Assembly (NCBI GenBank): GCA_030638625.1 | Contig: DAOWEE010000102.1 | Location: 1-6,415, forward strand | Length of the DNA stretch: 6,415 nucleotides | Direction: 5' to 3' | DNA from: Methanosarcinales archaeon | Lineage (GTDB): Archaea > Halobacteriota > Methanosarcinia > Methanosarcinales > Methanocomedenaceae | Shown: positions 5,855-6,415 of the stretch, one piece after another | Layout: every line of letters begins with the position of its first letter | Position numbering within the stretch: the stretch's first letter is position 1 | Notes under the pieces: model-generated | The model's database searches: none | What the model was told of the DNA's origin: nothing | What the model saw: the letters and a program-made list of their open reading frames with translations, nothing else | Position numbers and translations under genes: made by a program

Positions 5855-5995
5855 TCACACATATTTTTCTGGATTCTCATCAAATTCCTTCTTACATCCA
5901 GTGGCACAGAAATAATATTTCTTGCCTTTGTATTCAGAAGTGAATTTTGTTGTTCCTTCTTCTACGTCCATCTTGCATATTGGGTCTATTGCCAT
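5855..5995 (-). CDS. Small YHS-domain metal-binding protein
   Basis: A 46-residue protein consisting of a single YHS domain: DPICKMDV at the start, then GKKYYFCATGC, then an EF-x-NPEKY-like end (Phe38, Pro42, Tyr45). Cys7, Cys30 and Cys34 are the expected metal-binding cysteines. YHS domains occur alone or attached to copper/heavy-metal P-type ATPases and other metal-handling proteins, and are thought to bind or sense metals such as copper, zinc or iron. GAGGTGA lies five bases before the ATG, a very good ribosome site, which together with the complete domain makes this a real gene despite its size. It sits between the DUF2892 gene (34-base gap) and the rubrerythrin-like gene (32-base gap). 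A role supplying or buffering metal for the diiron proteins next door is possible but only inferred. Confidence 0.9.
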   Translation of the reverse strand: MAIDPICKMDVEEGTTKFTSEYKGKKYYFCATGCKKEFDENPEKYV

Positions 5996-6008
5996 TTACG
6001 TCACCTCA

Positions 6009-6026
6009 TTTGATGTATTTTGATGT
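6009..6026. repeat. Two direct copies of TTTGATGT at 10-base spacing
   Basis: TTTGATGT occurs at 6009-6016 and again at 6019-6026, within the short gap between the DUF2892 and YHS genes. The 10-base period puts both on one face of the helix, as in tandem protein sites, but the AT-rich setting makes chance equally plausible. Confidence 0.2.
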
Positions 6027-6029
6027 TTT

Positions 6030-6245
6030 TTATTTTGTTTCGGTCTTATTGGTTTTGATACCAATTACAGAATACAGCCCGCAAAATCCGCTCAGGCCAG
6101 TAACCAGTAATATCAGCGCTACAAGCACCACAACATAAGACCATATTCCACTCAGTCCCATCGGTACAATCCCAACATATAACAGGACAATTCCCAGGAT
6201 TACCCTTACAATCCTGTCAACTTTTCCTTCGTTCCTTTCCATCAT
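6030..6245 (-). CDS. Small DUF2892-type inner membrane protein
   Basis: A 71-residue membrane protein. A short charged N-terminus (ERNEGKVDRIVR) is followed by two hydrophobic helices, at about residues 16-30 and 33-52. The ending GFCGLYSVIGIKT matches the C-x-LY-x3-G motif of DUF2892 proteins, small proteins also found as the tail of YgaP-type rhodaneses. The biochemical function of the family is not established; the single conserved cysteine suggests thiol or sulfur chemistry at the membrane. I chose the ATG at 6245, with GGGGGA about seven bases upstream; a second ATG follows immediately at 6242. A TTG-initiated longer form (to 6269) would put that ribosome site inside the gene and is unlikely. 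The gap to the upstream nitroreductase-like stop is 27 bases, so it probably belongs to the same transcript. Confidence 0.8.
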   Translation of the reverse strand: MMERNEGKVDRIVRVILGIVLLYVGIVPMGLSGIWSYVVVLVALILLVTGLSGFCGLYSVIGIKTNKTETK

Positions 6246-6272
6246 TTCACTTCCCCCTGATTCAATCAATAT

Positions 6273-6415
6273 CTAAAATCCATTAATGTGGAGTTTTTCC
6301 TCCACAGGTATCCTGGACGGTTTATCTGGGTCTTCATCAGGATACCCTATGGGCATTATAGTGGCAACGTTGTATCCATTTGGGATGTTTAGCAGGGTCT
6401 TGACTTTACCCCCTC
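6273..6415 (-). CDS. Nitroreductase family protein, C-terminal fragment (runs off the window)
   Basis: Only the last 46 residues and the stop codon are present; the gene continues beyond 6415 and the first codon at the edge is incomplete. The visible part reads LLNIPNGYNVATIMPIGYPDE, then DKPSRIPVEEKLHINGF. The pattern of a P-x-GY-V-x-A/T-x-M-P-I-GYP segment followed by a basic residue, proline and a short VHxNGF-like end is typical of the C-terminus of NAD(P)H-dependent nitroreductase-fold FMN proteins. Members reduce nitro compounds, quinones or other small electrophiles; the substrate cannot be told from this fragment. It lies 27 bases upstream of the DUF2892 gene on the same strand, so it may be the first or an internal gene of the stress-related operon. 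Confidence 0.75.
   Translation of the reverse strand, partial: GGKVKTLLNIPNGYNVATIMPIGYPDEDPDKPSRIPVEEKLHINGF

Overview
All eight genes I can support lie on the minus strand, so transcription runs from high to low coordinates. In that order they are: a 3'-terminal fragment of a nitroreductase-type flavoprotein (cut by the right edge), a small DUF2892-type membrane protein, a 46-residue YHS-domain metal-binding protein, a rubrerythrin-like ferritin-fold diiron protein, a flavodiiron FprA-type oxidase, a ferredoxin:thioredoxin reductase catalytic-subunit homologue, a CooS-family (carbon monoxide dehydrogenase scaffold) protein, and an octaheme cytochrome c of the hydroxylamine oxidoreductase (HAO) type.

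The window looks archaeal and most likely Methanosarcinales-related, possibly an anaerobic methane- or alkane-oxidising lineage. The evidence is the PGF-CTERM-like tail on the octaheme cytochrome (an archaeosortase-processed surface anchor), methanogen-type FprA, an archaeal-type ferredoxin disulfide reductase, strong GGAGGTG-type Shine-Dalgarno sites, and a large secreted multiheme cytochrome. This placement is inference; there is no rRNA or taxonomic marker here.

Layout: 6415-3792 is a tightly packed run (gaps of about 15-40 bases) devoted to O2/ROS/NO and thiol chemistry, probably one operon. A 167-base gap (3625-3791) with a good TATA-like box and two short inverted repeats precedes the CooS-family gene. 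A strong hairpin plus T-tract terminator (1712-1747) separates CooS from the HAO-type gene, which ends in a second terminator (235-278). Positions 1-232 hold no supportable gene but contain a near-perfect 21-bp palindrome and a dense G-quadruplex motif.

Main point of interest: the CooS-family protein is not a normal CO dehydrogenase. Against Carboxydothermus CODH-II (recalled from memory), the C-cluster ligand Cys295 is replaced by Glu, the proton-relay histidines 93, 99 and 102 are Tyr, Glu and Asn, and the D-cluster motif is CX2C. A carboxylate at this position recalls hybrid cluster protein and the deviant CooS-V, which carries an Fe/S/O cluster and turns over hydroxylamine slowly instead of CO. 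Beside an HAO-type octaheme cytochrome, a flavodiiron protein and a rubrerythrin, it suggests an archaeal module for handling reactive nitrogen and oxygen species, with hydroxylamine or NO as the likely substrate. No CooC or CooF gene is visible in the window.
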